The position numbers and the translations under genes are program-made. 64,000 nt of DNA from Steroidobacter agaridevorans. Lineage in GTDB: Bacteria; Pseudomonadota; Gammaproteobacteria; Steroidobacterales; Steroidobacteraceae. Shown here piece after piece: positions 25,752-34,565 of the stretch; positions within the stretch are counted from its first letter, which is position 1, and each line of letters starts with the position of its first letter. The stretch lies in the NCBI RefSeq assembly GCF_009932555.1, contig NZ_BLJO01000001.1, forward strand, positions 622,472 to 686,471, written 5' to 3'. Below the pieces are notes generated by a model. That model did no database searches and was not told where the DNA came from. It saw nothing but the letters and a program-made list of their open reading frames with translations.

Positions 25752-26095
25752 TTGTGCCCCTCCGAATGGTCGGATCGCTCACGTACGAGCGTTTCCTTGC
25801 GTATCTGCTCGATCTCGAGTTTCAGCGCTTCGTATTCCTGCATCTTCACTCTCAGGAAGCGCACGGCCAGGCTGGCCTTCTGCTCGATGCCGCGCGGCGT
25901 GAGCAGATACATGTAAGCAGCCTTGTTCTGACTGTTGGTGAAATTGCTGGCCTTGATCCAGCCCCTTTCAACCAAGGCCCGCAAGCAATAGTTCACCTTG
26001 CCCAGGCTCACCCCGAGCTCGCGCGCCAGATCGCGCTGGCTCATCTCGGGATTCGCTTCCAGCGCCCGCATCAGCTTGTAGTGAACCTCACTCAT
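25748..26095 (-). CDS. MarR-family EPS-associated transcriptional regulator
   Basis: The 115-residue winged-helix protein has [24 protein letters not shown] as helix-turn-helix, a YLLTPRGI wing and a C-terminal coiled segment ([15 protein letters not shown]). This is the small regulator family found as the first gene of many exopolysaccharide and O-antigen operons (TIGR04176 type). It is first in this operon, directly downstream of a sigma-70-like promoter and a palindrome, so autoregulation and control of the whole cluster is a strong hypothesis. The effector is unknown. Confidence 0.9.
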   Translation of the reverse strand: MSEVHYKLMRALEANPEMSQRDLARELGVSLGKVNYCLRALVERGWIKASNFTNSQNKAAYMYLLTPRGIEQKASLAVRFLRVKMQEYEALKLEIEQIRKETLVRERSDHSEGHK

Positions 26096-26123
26096 CGATA
26101 GATGCCGGACATTGCCGAGATGT

Positions 26124-26138
26124 GTTCAAGTGTTGAAC
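26124..26138. promoter_or_regulatory. Operator-like palindrome GTTCAA-GTG-TTGAAC at the transcription start
   Basis: A perfect 6-base inverted repeat with a 3-base centre lies exactly at the predicted start of transcription, between the -10 box and the MarR-type regulator gene. MarR proteins bind such short palindromes, so this is the obvious candidate operator for autorepression. No second copy was noticed upstream of the SLBB gene. Confidence 0.5.
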
Positions 26139-26145
26139 GCGGCGG

Positions 26146-26175
26146 AGTGTAGGGACACCACCACAAGGCTGTCAA
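26146..26175 (-). promoter_or_regulatory. Sigma-70-like promoter of the O-antigen operon
   Basis: On the minus strand TTGACA (26175-26170) and TACACT (26151-26146) are separated by 18 bases, giving a predicted transcription start near 26139 and a leader of about 44 bases before the regulator ATG. It is the best promoter match seen upstream of this operon. Confidence 0.65.
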
Positions 26176-26206
26176 CGACACGGATCCAAAAGACGCACGG
26201 AAACTC

Positions 26207-26236
26207 GGGCGGTCTGCCAGATCCGGCAGACCGCCC
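26207..26236 (-). terminator. Strong hairpin after the SLBB gene
   Basis: A perfect 12-base stem (GGGCGGTCTGCC with its complement) around a 6-base loop lies 11 bases past the SLBB gene stop and just before the O-antigen promoter. Read on the minus strand it is followed by GAGTTT rather than a long T run, so it is terminator-like but weak in the classical sense. It separates the two transcription units. Confidence 0.6.
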
Positions 26237-26247
26237 GTCCCTTGACG

Positions 26248-29169
26248 TTAGAAGGAATTCACCGCCGCGGCGGCGATCGAAAGGTTGTAGATAATCGTGG
26301 TCACGGCTATCCAGAACGGCAGTGGCCGCATGCGCTCCGTATCCAGCGGCGCGACGATGGTGTCGCCCGTCTTGATGTCCACTCCGCCGCCGCTGAACCA
26401 GGCTGTGCTGGAACGAGTAACGACGCTGCCGTCGGCGCGGACCACATATATATGGTCGTCGTCGGCGCGCGGCGTGAGGCCGCCGCTCATCGCGATGTAG
26501 TCGTCCCTGCTCAGATCGTTGCGGAACAGATGCGAGGTCGTGCTCTGCACTTCGCCGATGACCGTGACTTCCTGCACGACGCGCGGCACTAGCAAACGAT
26601 CGCCGTCTTTCAGCACGATGTCCTGCTCCGAGCCTGATCGCGCCGCAGTCGACCGTTCCAGATCGATGACCAGACGGCCTACGGGCTTGGCTTCACGCAG
26701 GGTCGCCAGCAACGATTGCCCGACCGCGAGCGCCGAGCTGGCATCGCGGCCAGCCTCCTGCGCCGACATGAGCGATGCTTGCGCCAGGTCGGATTCCATA
26801 CGGGTCGCGAGCGTCGCCAGCTGCTTGCGCTCGCGCTCTTTCAACTCCTCGCGAGTGAAGATCGCGCCTTCGGGGAAAGCGAGGTCGGTCAACCCGCCGG
26901 CCCGCGCCATGACCGAACGCAGCGTCTCGCCACGATGAATGGGATAGCGCCCGGGGAAGCGCACTTCGCCGCGGATTTCGACTTCTTCCTGAGCCGCCCA
27001 CAGCGGCACTTCCTTGATGACCAGGTAATCGAAGGGTCGTAACGCCAGATCCGCCGTGGGATCGCCATTGAGCGCCTGGCGCAGATCGATCTCGATCAAC
27101 TCGGCCTGGCGCGCGCCATTGCTTCCTACCTCATAACGAGTCAGCTCCGCCTGCCCGCCATAGGCCGCTTCGTCCAGGCTGCCACCGGCGCGCAGCAGAT
27201 CGCTGACCCGCATGCCCGGTTCCAAAGGATAGGTTCCAGGGATCTTCACCTTGCCGGCCACGCTCACTTCGAGCGTCGGCTCGTCGATGCGCGATTGCAG
27301 GCGCAGCTCGCGCATCAACGGCTCGATGATGCGGTCACGGCCGGACTCGCGATCGAACACGAAAATCTGATCGCGCGGCGCGAGCTCGAAATTCGCGGCG
27401 CCGTTCGGATCCGCCAGCGCCTGCTCCAGATCGGCGGAGAAGACCCGCACCTGGCGGTCGGCAGGCATCTCGCGCCGGACCAGGATATAGCGCTGATCGG
27501 CGTTCGGCTTCAGCTCGTCCAGGCTCGGCAACACATCGGACAGGCGCATCCCCGGAGTGAATTGATATTCGCCGGAACGATGCACGTGCCCATTGACGGC
27601 TACGGAGTTTTCCAGGATCGCGCGGATCGTCGGGACTCGGAGCGTGTCGCCGCTCTGAAGAGGGAGCCCCCGGCCGCTCGCGGCGGAAAGGTTTACATCG
27701 ACAGTGACACGCTGACGCTGGCTGTTGACGCGCTCGAGCGTCGCGAGAGTCGGGTCGGCCTCAGGCAACAAGCCGCCTCCCAGCTCCAGCAGCTCGCCGA
27801 CCGCTGTTTCAGCCTTCAATTCATATATCGCCGGACGCCGCACTTCGCCGGCCAGACCCACGGTCGCGCCGACCGGCGGGACGAATATCACGTCGCCCGG
27901 CAACAGTCGGGCGTCGGCGCTGGTGTCGCCGTGCAACAGCAGTGCGTACAGATCCAGGGTGGTCACGGTGCGACCGGCGCGCTTCAGCTGAATATTGCGC
28001 AACGAGCCGATCTCCTTCACGCCGCCGCTGACGAACAGCGCATTGGTGATCGTGGACAGGCCGCTCACGGTATAGGAGCCCGGCACCTCCGCGTCACCCA
28101 GCACGAAGACACGAATCGAACGCAGCTCACCCATGCTGACGTTCACATCGGTTCCGATCATCTGCTCGCGAATCACGGCTTCCAGCCGCTCGCGAACTTC
28201 CTCGAAGCGCAGCCCCGCGACCGGGACCGGCTCGAGCTCGGGAATGTTGATGCGGCCGTCGCGGCCCACCACCAGCGCATAGCGGCCCTTGACGCTGCCG
28301 ATCAGCTGGATCTGCAAGGTGTCGCCGGGGCCGACCACATACTCCGAGGGTACGGGCACATCGGTCGCGGGCGCGAACGTCGAGGGCGAGCCGGCAAACA
28401 AGTCGTAGCCGAACGGTTTCAACGCTTCCGAGCCATAGGCTTTCAACGGCAGCCGCGTGAGCGCGACGATGAAGTCCGCTAGGCGCAGCTCCGCCGAGAT
28501 ACGTTGTGTCGCTTCGTTTGCAGTCAGGCCGGCGAGCGGGATCGGGCCAAGCTCGGGAATGTTCAGAATGCCCCACTTGTCGAGCTTGTATGGATTGCGC
28601 CGGAGCACTCGCTCTCGCAATTCTTCCAAGCGAACGGTCTCTTCCTGAGTACGCTCGAGCAACTCCTGGGTCTGCGCCTCGGCCGGTTGTTGGGAACCAG
28701 CCATGCGTGGATCGGTCATTTGCCGCCCGGGAATCGCCGGCTGTCCCGCGCCGCGCCGCTCCTCGCGCCGCTCCCTCTCTTCGATCTCCGGCGCCTTGCG
28801 CTTGAACTGACGAACTTCCAGGGTCAGCAGCACCGTATCGCCGCCCTTCAGCTTGGGCTCCCGGGGCAGTCCATCCGGACCAACGCCGTCGGTCTCCTCG
28901 TCACGCGCCCTGGGGCGAACGGTCTGTGGAAATTCGAGTGGTCGATCCGAAACCACTCCGGTGCGCGGCAACGGCGTGCGCATGCCACCGCCGCCCATGG
29001 CCTCCATGATCGCCCGCTGCTGCTCGGGCGACATGTTCTGGAACATCTCGATCTGGTCCGCGGAGGGCGTTTGGGCGACTGCCGCTGGCGACAGCGCCAT
29101 GCTGAATAGCAGATAAACGAGGATTGAGGCCAGCCGGAGAGCCCGGCCGGCGAAACTGGTGCTAAGCAT
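26248..29169 (-). CDS. Large multi-SLBB polysaccharide export protein (Wza/Poly_export family)
   Basis: The 973-residue periplasmic/outer-membrane protein has an N-terminal signal peptide (cleavage probably after SPAAVAQ) and no lipobox Cys. A region rich in Gln/Arg/Glu follows (to about 220). Then come a Poly_export domain starting at YVVGPGDTLQIQLIG (near 277) and a series of SLBB beta-grasp repeats marked by phrases such as VAGKVKIPGTYPLEPGMRVSDLLRAGG, VNGHVHRSGEYQFTPGMRLSDVL and IRGEVRFPGRYPIHRGETL. A C-terminal hydrophobic helix (FWIAVTTIIYNLSI) ends it. It is much longer than Wza (about 380 residues) and would form an export channel for a capsule- or EPS-like glycan. Confidence 0.88.
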   Translation of the reverse strand: MLSTSFAGRALRLASILVYLLFSMALSPAAVAQTPSADQIEMFQNMSPEQQRAIMEAMGGGGMRTPLPRTGVVSDRPLEFPQTVRPRARDEETDGVGPDGLPREPKLKGGDTVLLTLEVRQFKRKAPEIEERERREERRGAGQPAIPGRQMTDPRMAGSQQPAEAQTQELLERTQEETVRLEELRERVLRRNPYKLDKWGILNIPELGPIPLAGLTANEATQRISAELRLADFIVALTRLPLKAYGSEALKPFGYDLFAGSPSTFAPATDVPVPSEYVVGPGDTLQIQLIGSVKGRYALVVGRDGRINIPELEPVPVAGLRFEEVRERLEAVIREQMIGTDVNVSMGELRSIRVFVLGDAEVPGSYTVSGLSTITNALFVSGGVKEIGSLRNIQLKRAGRTVTTLDLYALLLHGDTSADARLLPGDVIFVPPVGATVGLAGEVRRPAIYELKAETAVGELLELGGGLLPEADPTLATLERVNSQRQRVTVDVNLSAASGRGLPLQSGDTLRVPTIRAILENSVAVNGHVHRSGEYQFTPGMRLSDVLPSLDELKPNADQRYILVRREMPADRQVRVFSADLEQALADPNGAANFELAPRDQIFVFDRESGRDRIIEPLMRELRLQSRIDEPTLEVSVAGKVKIPGTYPLEPGMRVSDLLRAGGSLDEAAYGGQAELTRYEVGSNGARQAELIEIDLRQALNGDPTADLALRPFDYLVIKEVPLWAAQEEVEIRGEVRFPGRYPIHRGETLRSVMARAGGLTDLAFPEGAIFTREELKERERKQLATLATRMESDLAQASLMSAQEAGRDASSALAVGQSLLATLREAKPVGRLVIDLERSTAARSGSEQDIVLKDGDRLLVPRVVQEVTVIGEVQSTTSHLFRNDLSRDDYIAMSGGLTPRADDDHIYVVRADGSVVTRSSTAWFSGGGVDIKTGDTIVAPLDTERMRPLPFWIAVTTIIYNLSIAAAAVNSF

Positions 29170-29251
29170 TCAGGGCCGCTTTGACGAAATGTATTCCCTG
29201 CGACAAGGGGCGGGAGTTTACACAGCCGCCCCCGCAGATGCGATTACTTCG

Positions 29252-30193
29252 TCAGCCGCGGCGCTCGGACAGGTGCGCCAGCAGCCAGCGATAGGTTGCG
29301 GCCACACCTTCGCGCAACGGGATCTTCGGACGCCAGCCGAGATCCCGCAGCCGGGACGTATCGAGCAACTTGCGCGGCGTTCCGTCAGGCTTGCTGGTAT
29401 CGAAGCGCAGTTGCCCGCTGAAACCGACGATTTCCTGAATGAGCCGCGCCAGCTCCAGGATGGAAACATCTTCGCCCCAGCCGATATTCACCGGATGATC
29501 GCTCGAATACTCGCGCAACAGGAACAAACAGGCATCGGCCAGGTCATCGACGTGGAGAAACTCCCGGCGCGGCGTCCCGGTACCCCACACCACCACCTCG
29601 TCGAGGCCCTGCTGCTTCGACTCGTGAAACTTACGAAGCAAGGCCGGCAACACGTGCGAATTGTTCAGATCGAAATTGTCGCCCGGTCCATACAGGTTGG
29701 TCGGCATCGCGCAAATGGCATCGAACTGATATTGCCGCCGGTACGCCTGGCACATCTTCACACCGGCGATCTTGGCAATGGCGTACCACTCGTTGGTCGG
29801 CTCGAGCGGTCCGGTGAGCAAACAATCCTCGTTCATCGGCTGCGGAGCATATTTCGGATAGATGCAGCTGGAGCCGAGAAATAGCAGTTTGCGCGTGCCG
29901 AGCCGATACGCGGCGTCGATCACATTGGTCTGAATCTGCAGATTGTCCCGGATGAAATCTGCCGGATAAGTGTTGTTGGCGTGGATGCCGCCAACCTTGG
30001 CCGCCGCCAGAATCACCAACTCCGGGCGCTCCTGCGTGAAGAAACGTTCGACCGCGGCCTGGTTGCGCAAGTCGAGATCGGCGCTCGAACGCAGCAGGAT
30101 ATTCCCGTGGCCTTCGACCTGCAGCCGCCGAACGATGGCGCTGCCGACCAGCCCGCGATGTCCGGCGACGAAAATGCGCGCGTCTTTACTCAT
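29252..30193 (-). CDS. fcl: GDP-L-fucose synthase (GDP-4-keto-6-deoxymannose 3,5-epimerase/4-reductase)
   Basis: This SDR enzyme of 313 residues has [16 protein letters not shown] at the N-terminus, [12 protein letters not shown] near 66, [10 protein letters not shown] with the catalytic Ser near 106 and [10 protein letters not shown] with Tyr-x3-Lys near 135. These motifs are those of WcaG/Fcl. It makes GDP-L-fucose from the product of Gmd, whose gene overlaps it by 8 bases. I chose the ATG at 30193; the frame upstream lies inside gmd. The 82 bases between fcl and the SLBB gene hold no clear promoter or terminator. Confidence 0.95.
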   Translation of the reverse strand: MSKDARIFVAGHRGLVGSAIVRRLQVEGHGNILLRSSADLDLRNQAAVERFFTQERPELVILAAAKVGGIHANNTYPADFIRDNLQIQTNVIDAAYRLGTRKLLFLGSSCIYPKYAPQPMNEDCLLTGPLEPTNEWYAIAKIAGVKMCQAYRRQYQFDAICAMPTNLYGPGDNFDLNNSHVLPALLRKFHESKQQGLDEVVVWGTGTPRREFLHVDDLADACLFLLREYSSDHPVNIGWGEDVSILELARLIQEIVGFSGQLRFDTSKPDGTPRKLLDTSRLRDLGWRPKIPLREGVAATYRWLLAHLSERRG

Positions 30194-31271
30194 GTCGGTG
30201 GTACGTGCGGAAACCTTCGCGGGCCACGAGAGCATCCCGACGGGCAGCCTCGAGATCCGCGGCAACCATTTCCCGCACCAGCGTGTCGAAGCTGGTCTCG
30301 GCCTGCCAGCCGAGCTTCTGTCGGGCTTTGGTCGCATCGCCAAGCAGAGTATCGACTTCCGTGGGGCGGAAATAACGGCTGTCGACTTTCACGATCGCGC
30401 GGCCTGAGTTGCCGTCGATGCCCTGCTCGTCCACACCCTTGCCCTGCCATTCGATACGCATGCCGAGCGCGGCGCCCGCCAGCTCGACGAATTCCCGTAC
30501 CGAATGCTGCTCGCCGGTGGCAATGACGAAATCCTCCGCCTGCTCCTGCTGCAGCATCAGCCACTGCGCCTTCACGTAGTCGCCCGCATGGCCCCAATCG
30601 CGCAATGAGTCGAGATTGCCGAGATAGATCGTGTCCTGCAGCCCTTCCTTGATCCTCGCCAGCCCGCGCGTGATCTTCCGAGTCACGAAGGTTTCGCCGC
30701 GGATCGGCGATTCGTGATTGAACAGGATGCCGTTGCAAGCATACATGCCGTACGCCTCGCGATAGTTCACGGTGATCCAGTATCCGTACACCTTGGCCGC
30801 ACCATACGGCGAGCGTGGATAGAACGGCGTGGTCTCCCGCTGCGGGACTTCCTGGACCTTGCCGTACATCTCGGACGTCGATGCCTGATAGAAGCGCGTC
30901 TTCTTTTCCAGGCCGAGGATGCGCACCGCTTCGAGGATGCGCAGCGTGCCCAGGGCATCGGAGTTCGCGGTGTACTCCGGCGTCTCGAACGAAACGTGAA
31001 CGTGACTTTGCGCGGCGAGGTTGTAGATCTCGTCCGGCTGCACCTGCTGGATGATGCGGATCAGGTTGGTGGCGTCGGTCAGATCGCCGTAGTGCAGGAA
31101 CAGCTTGACGTTGCGCTCGTGCGGATCCTGATACAGATGATCGATGCGATCGGTGTTGAACGACGAGGCGCGCCGCTTGATGCCGTGGACCTCATAGCCC
31201 TGCCCGAGCAGGAACTCGGCGAGGTAGGCGCCATCCTGGCCTGTGATTCCGGTAATCAGCGCTTTTTTCAC
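30186..31271 (-). CDS. gmd: GDP-mannose 4,6-dehydratase
   Basis: The 361-residue enzyme has [19 protein letters not shown] (NADP-binding), [14 protein letters not shown] near 83, [12 protein letters not shown] near 130 and [10 protein letters not shown] with Tyr-x3-Lys near 155, all typical of Gmd. It converts GDP-D-mannose to GDP-4-keto-6-deoxymannose. The GTG start has no ATG alternative before the Rossmann motif. No GDP-mannose synthesis gene (manB, manC) and no evident fucosyltransferase lies in this window, so the fucose user is elsewhere or among the unassigned transferases. Confidence 0.96.
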   Translation of the reverse strand: MKKALITGITGQDGAYLAEFLLGQGYEVHGIKRRASSFNTDRIDHLYQDPHERNVKLFLHYGDLTDATNLIRIIQQVQPDEIYNLAAQSHVHVSFETPEYTANSDALGTLRILEAVRILGLEKKTRFYQASTSEMYGKVQEVPQRETTPFYPRSPYGAAKVYGYWITVNYREAYGMYACNGILFNHESPIRGETFVTRKITRGLARIKEGLQDTIYLGNLDSLRDWGHAGDYVKAQWLMLQQEQAEDFVIATGEQHSVREFVELAGAALGMRIEWQGKGVDEQGIDGNSGRAIVKVDSRYFRPTEVDTLLGDATKARQKLGWQAETSFDTLVREMVAADLEAARRDALVAREGFRTYHRHE

Positions 31272-31299
31272 CGCAGCCTCTCATCGTCAGCTAGCCCGG

Positions 31300-32946
31300 C
31301 TAGCCACGCCAGCGGGCGACATGCTCCAATAAATTCCTGAGCGACGGCTCGGCCCCGGCCGCGGCCTCGCCCGGCTTTTCCAGCGCCGGCGCCAGCGACT
31401 CCGCCAGCTTCTTGCCCAGCTCCACGCCCCACTGATCGAAGGCGTTGATGCCCCAGATCACGCTCTGCGTGAACACCTTGTGCTCGTACAGCGAGATCAG
31501 CCGGCCGAGCGTCTTCGGCCCAAGGCGCGGGAACAGGATCACCGTGCTCGGCCGGTTGCCCGGGTGCAGCTTGTGCGGGATCAGCCGCGCAATCTCACTT
31601 TCGCCCGTGCCCTTCGCCGCCAGGTCCTGGCGCACCTGCGCTTCGGTCTGACCGAACGCGAACGCCTGGGCCTGCGCGAAACAATTCGCCAGCGCCAGGT
31701 TCTGCTGTTGCTGGAACGGACTCGACGCATTCACCGGCGCGAGAAAATCCAGCGCCACCCGCGCCGTGCCCTGGTGCAACAGCTGGAAGAACGAGTGCTG
31801 GGCATTCGAGCCCGGCTCGCCCCACAGCACCGCGCCGCTGTCGTACTGCAACGGCGTGCCCGCCAGGGTCACGCTCTTGCCGTTGGATTCCATCTCCAGC
31901 TGCTGCAGATACGCGGGGAAGCGGTGCAGCCGCTGGTCATAGGGCAGCACCGCGAGCGAATCCAGGCCGAGGAAATTCCGATTCCAGACGCCCAGCAATC
32001 CCATCAGCACCGGCAGGTTGTTCTCGAACGGCGTGGTGCGGAAGTGCTCGTCCATCTCGTGGCCGCCTTCCAGCATGAGCTCGAACTGATCCATGCCGAG
32101 CGCCAGCGCCACCGACAATCCCACTGCCGACCACACCGAGTAGCGACCGCCCACCCAGTCCCACATCGTAAAGCGGTTTTGTGGCGGAATTAAGAAAGCA
32201 TCCATCGCCTTGGCGTTGGTCGAGACCGCGGCGAAGTGCCGCGCCGGCGCGCCCTCGCCCAGGCGGTCGACGATCCACTGGCGCGCCAGCTTCGCGTTGG
32301 TGAGCGTTTCCAACGTCGAGAATGTTTTCGAACAGACGACGAATAGCGTACGGGCCGCGTCGACTTTCTCCAGCACGTCCCCGAGCTGCACGCCGTCGAT
32401 GTTCGATACGCAGTGCAGACGCAGATTCCGATTGCGATATTTCGCGAGCGCCTCGGTCGCCATCACGATGCCCAGATCCGAGCCGCCGATGCCGATGTTG
32501 ACGATGTCGGTGAAGGTCTTGCCGGTGTGGCCGTGAATGCGGCCGCCGTGAATCCCTTCGACGAACGTGCGCATCTTCTGCAGGCTCGCACGCACTTCGG
32601 GCATCACATCCTGGCCGTCGACCAGCACCGGCCGCTCGGTGCGATTGCGCAGGGCCGTGTGCAGCACCGCGCGATTCTCGGTCGTGTTGATTTTTTCGCC
32701 ACTGAACATGGCGTCGATGCGACCGCGCAGATCGCGCGCGTTCGCCAGGGCGAGCAGCAGACGCATCGTTTCAGCATCGACGCGCTGCCTCGAAAAATCG
32801 AGCAGCAGGTTGAGCCCGGAGGTCCGAGAGAAACTCACGGCGCGCTGCGGATCGTTCGCGAACAAGTCCCGCAGATGCCGGCCTCGCATGCTCGCAGCGT
32901 GTGCCTCGAGCGCCTGCCACTCAGGCGTCGTGTTCGCTGGCGTCAT
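31300..32946 (-). CDS. pgi: Glucose-6-phosphate isomerase
   Basis: This 548-residue enzyme interconverts glucose-6-P and fructose-6-P, feeding both UDP- and GDP-sugar routes. Family signatures are visible: IGIGGSDLG near 150, VCSKTFSTLETLTNA near 206, the GGRYSVWSAVGLS signature near 268, and GVELGKKLAESL with the catalytic Lys near 513. An AGGAGG lies 8 bases before the ATG. About 100 bases separate it from the upstream epimerase gene; that leader contains a small CGGCAC/GTGCCG hairpin at 32973-32991, which may be chance. Confidence 0.96.
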   Translation of the reverse strand: MTPANTTPEWQALEAHAASMRGRHLRDLFANDPQRAVSFSRTSGLNLLLDFSRQRVDAETMRLLLALANARDLRGRIDAMFSGEKINTTENRAVLHTALRNRTERPVLVDGQDVMPEVRASLQKMRTFVEGIHGGRIHGHTGKTFTDIVNIGIGGSDLGIVMATEALAKYRNRNLRLHCVSNIDGVQLGDVLEKVDAARTLFVVCSKTFSTLETLTNAKLARQWIVDRLGEGAPARHFAAVSTNAKAMDAFLIPPQNRFTMWDWVGGRYSVWSAVGLSVALALGMDQFELMLEGGHEMDEHFRTTPFENNLPVLMGLLGVWNRNFLGLDSLAVLPYDQRLHRFPAYLQQLEMESNGKSVTLAGTPLQYDSGAVLWGEPGSNAQHSFFQLLHQGTARVALDFLAPVNASSPFQQQQNLALANCFAQAQAFAFGQTEAQVRQDLAAKGTGESEIARLIPHKLHPGNRPSTVILFPRLGPKTLGRLISLYEHKVFTQSVIWGINAFDQWGVELGKKLAESLAPALEKPGEAAAGAEPSLRNLLEHVARWRG

Positions 32947-33047
32947 GGGAAAACCTCCTGTGATTAGCTCATCGGCACTGGAATGGTGCCGGAGGCTACC
33001 TCACCGACGGCGCAGCGTGAAGCTTTTGCGAGTACTACTATGCTCGC

Positions 33048-34055
33048 TTACTTGCCGTAGTAGCCGACGTACCACTCGATGAAGCGACGCACGCCTTCTT
33101 CCACCGGCGTGGCGGGCCTGTAACCCACGTCCCGCACCAGATCGTCCACGTCCGCGGAAGTGTCCGGCACGTCGCCCGCCTGCAGCGGCAGCAGATTCTT
33201 CTGCGCCTTCTTGCCGAGGTTCTGTTCGATGCACTCGATGTACTTCATCAGCTCCACCGGCGAGTTGTTGCCGATGTTGTAGAGCCGGTACGGCGCCTTG
33301 CTGGTCGCCGGATCCGGCTCATCGCTGTTCCAGTCCGCGTTCGACTGCGCCGGCCGGTCCACGGCCCGCACCACGCCCTGCGCGATGTCGTCGACGTACG
33401 TGAAGTCGCGACGATGGTTGCCGTAGTTGAAGACGTCGATGGGCTTGCCCGCCAGGATGTTCTTCGTGAAAAGAAACAACGCCATGTCCGGCCGGCCCCA
33501 CGGGCCGTACACGGTGAAGAAGCGCAGACCGGTGACCGGCAGCTGATACAAATGCGCGTAGGTGTGCGCCATCAGCTCGTTGGCCTTCTTGGTGGCGGCG
33601 TAGAACGACAGCGGATGGTCGACGTTCTGATGCACCGAGAACGGCATCTTCGTATTCGCTCCGTACACCGAGCTGGTCGACGCATACACCAGATGCCCGG
33701 CGCCGTTGTGCCGGCAGCCTTCCAGGATGTTCGCGAAGCCGACCACGTTGCTGTCGATGTAGGCCAGCGGATTCTGGATCGAATAGCGCACCCCGGCCTG
33801 CGCGGCCAGATGGATCACGCGCTGGAACTTCTCCTGCTTGAACAGCGCCGCCATGCCCTCGCGATCCGCCACGTCCAGCTTCACGAAGCGGAAGTTCGGG
33901 AACTTCTGCAGGATGCCGAGGCGCGCCTGTTTCAGCGAAACGTCGTAATAGTCGTTGAGGTTGTCGAGGCCGACGACCTCGTCGCCGCGAGCGAGCAGAA
34001 TCTGAGCGGTGTGAAAGCCGATGAAGCCGGCGGCGCCGGTGAGAAGCAATTTCAT
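33048..34055 (-). CDS. UDP-glucuronate 4-epimerase-like SDR (CapI/LspL/WbpP-related)
   Basis: The 335-residue extended SDR has [33 protein letters not shown] near 32, [11 protein letters not shown] near 78, [12 protein letters not shown] near 124 and YAATKKANE with Tyr-x3-Lys near 152. The NDYYD segment is characteristic of UDP-glucuronic acid/GalA 4-epimerases. It may convert the product of the neighbouring 6-dehydrogenase. I chose the ATG at 34055, directly at the Rossmann strand; a longer frame exists upstream. The precise substrate (GlcA or HexNAcA) cannot be decided from sequence. Confidence 0.88.
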   Translation of the reverse strand: MKLLLTGAAGFIGFHTAQILLARGDEVVGLDNLNDYYDVSLKQARLGILQKFPNFRFVKLDVADREGMAALFKQEKFQRVIHLAAQAGVRYSIQNPLAYIDSNVVGFANILEGCRHNGAGHLVYASTSSVYGANTKMPFSVHQNVDHPLSFYAATKKANELMAHTYAHLYQLPVTGLRFFTVYGPWGRPDMALFLFTKNILAGKPIDVFNYGNHRRDFTYVDDIAQGVVRAVDRPAQSNADWNSDEPDPATSKAPYRLYNIGNNSPVELMKYIECIEQNLGKKAQKNLLPLQAGDVPDTSADVDDLVRDVGYRPATPVEEGVRRFIEWYVGYYGK

Positions 34056-34159
34056 AGGACGCTTAGCCGATATCCGTGATTGAAAGTCAGCAAATAACTC
34101 GGTGGACAAGCCACTTTCCGCGCAACTTCGAGCCTCGATGCACGGAACAATGCTGCCGC

Positions 34160-34558
34160 ATGGACAGAATCGTCAGCCACAAGGACCTGGTCGTCTGGCA
34201 AAAAGCCGTCGCTCTGGCGTGCAAAGTCTACGCCGCGAGCCGCTCACTGCCCAGAGACGGGCGTTTCGGCCTGCAGCGACAGCTGCGGCGTACCGCCGTG
34301 GCCGTCGCAAGCCGCATCGCAGAGGGCTCGGCAAGCCCAAGCCGTACTCAATTCGTCCAGTTCCTCCGCGCATCGCGGTGCTCACTATCCGAACTGGAAA
34401 CTTTGTACGAAATCGCAAGCCGGCTCGCTCCGAGCAACGACACCTCGGCCAGACTGGAAGAGATTGCCGAAGTTGGCAGACTGCTTAACGGCCTGATACG
34501 CAGTTTGGTTTCATCGAGCCGCGCGGCGCACGCCAAAGCCTGCGCCCCGCAGCGCTGA
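34160..34558 (+). CDS. Four-helix-bundle protein (23S rRNA intervening-sequence/S23-like family)
   Basis: The 132-residue protein has the family's hallmarks: [18 protein letters not shown] at the start, [21 protein letters not shown] in the middle, and [22 protein letters not shown] towards the end. Members form four-helix-bundle pentamers; most have no known function, and a relative serves as the Avd accessory protein of diversity-generating retroelements. There is no reverse transcriptase or rRNA here. It is the only plus-strand gene in the first 40 kb and ends 7 bases from the convergent 6-dehydrogenase gene. I chose the ATG at 34160; earlier in-frame codons give unconserved sequence. Confidence 0.85.
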   Translation: MDRIVSHKDLVVWQKAVALACKVYAASRSLPRDGRFGLQRQLRRTAVAVASRIAEGSASPSRTQFVQFLRASRCSLSELETLYEIASRLAPSNDTSARLEEIAEVGRLLNGLIRSLVSSSRAAHAKACAPQR

Positions 34559-34565
34559 CAGCCGA

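Noticed and set aside
23862-25916. Long plus-strand frame opposite the oxidoreductase and wzz genes
   Set aside because: It is an antisense shadow, rich in Arg, His and Gln, spanning two well-supported minus-strand genes.
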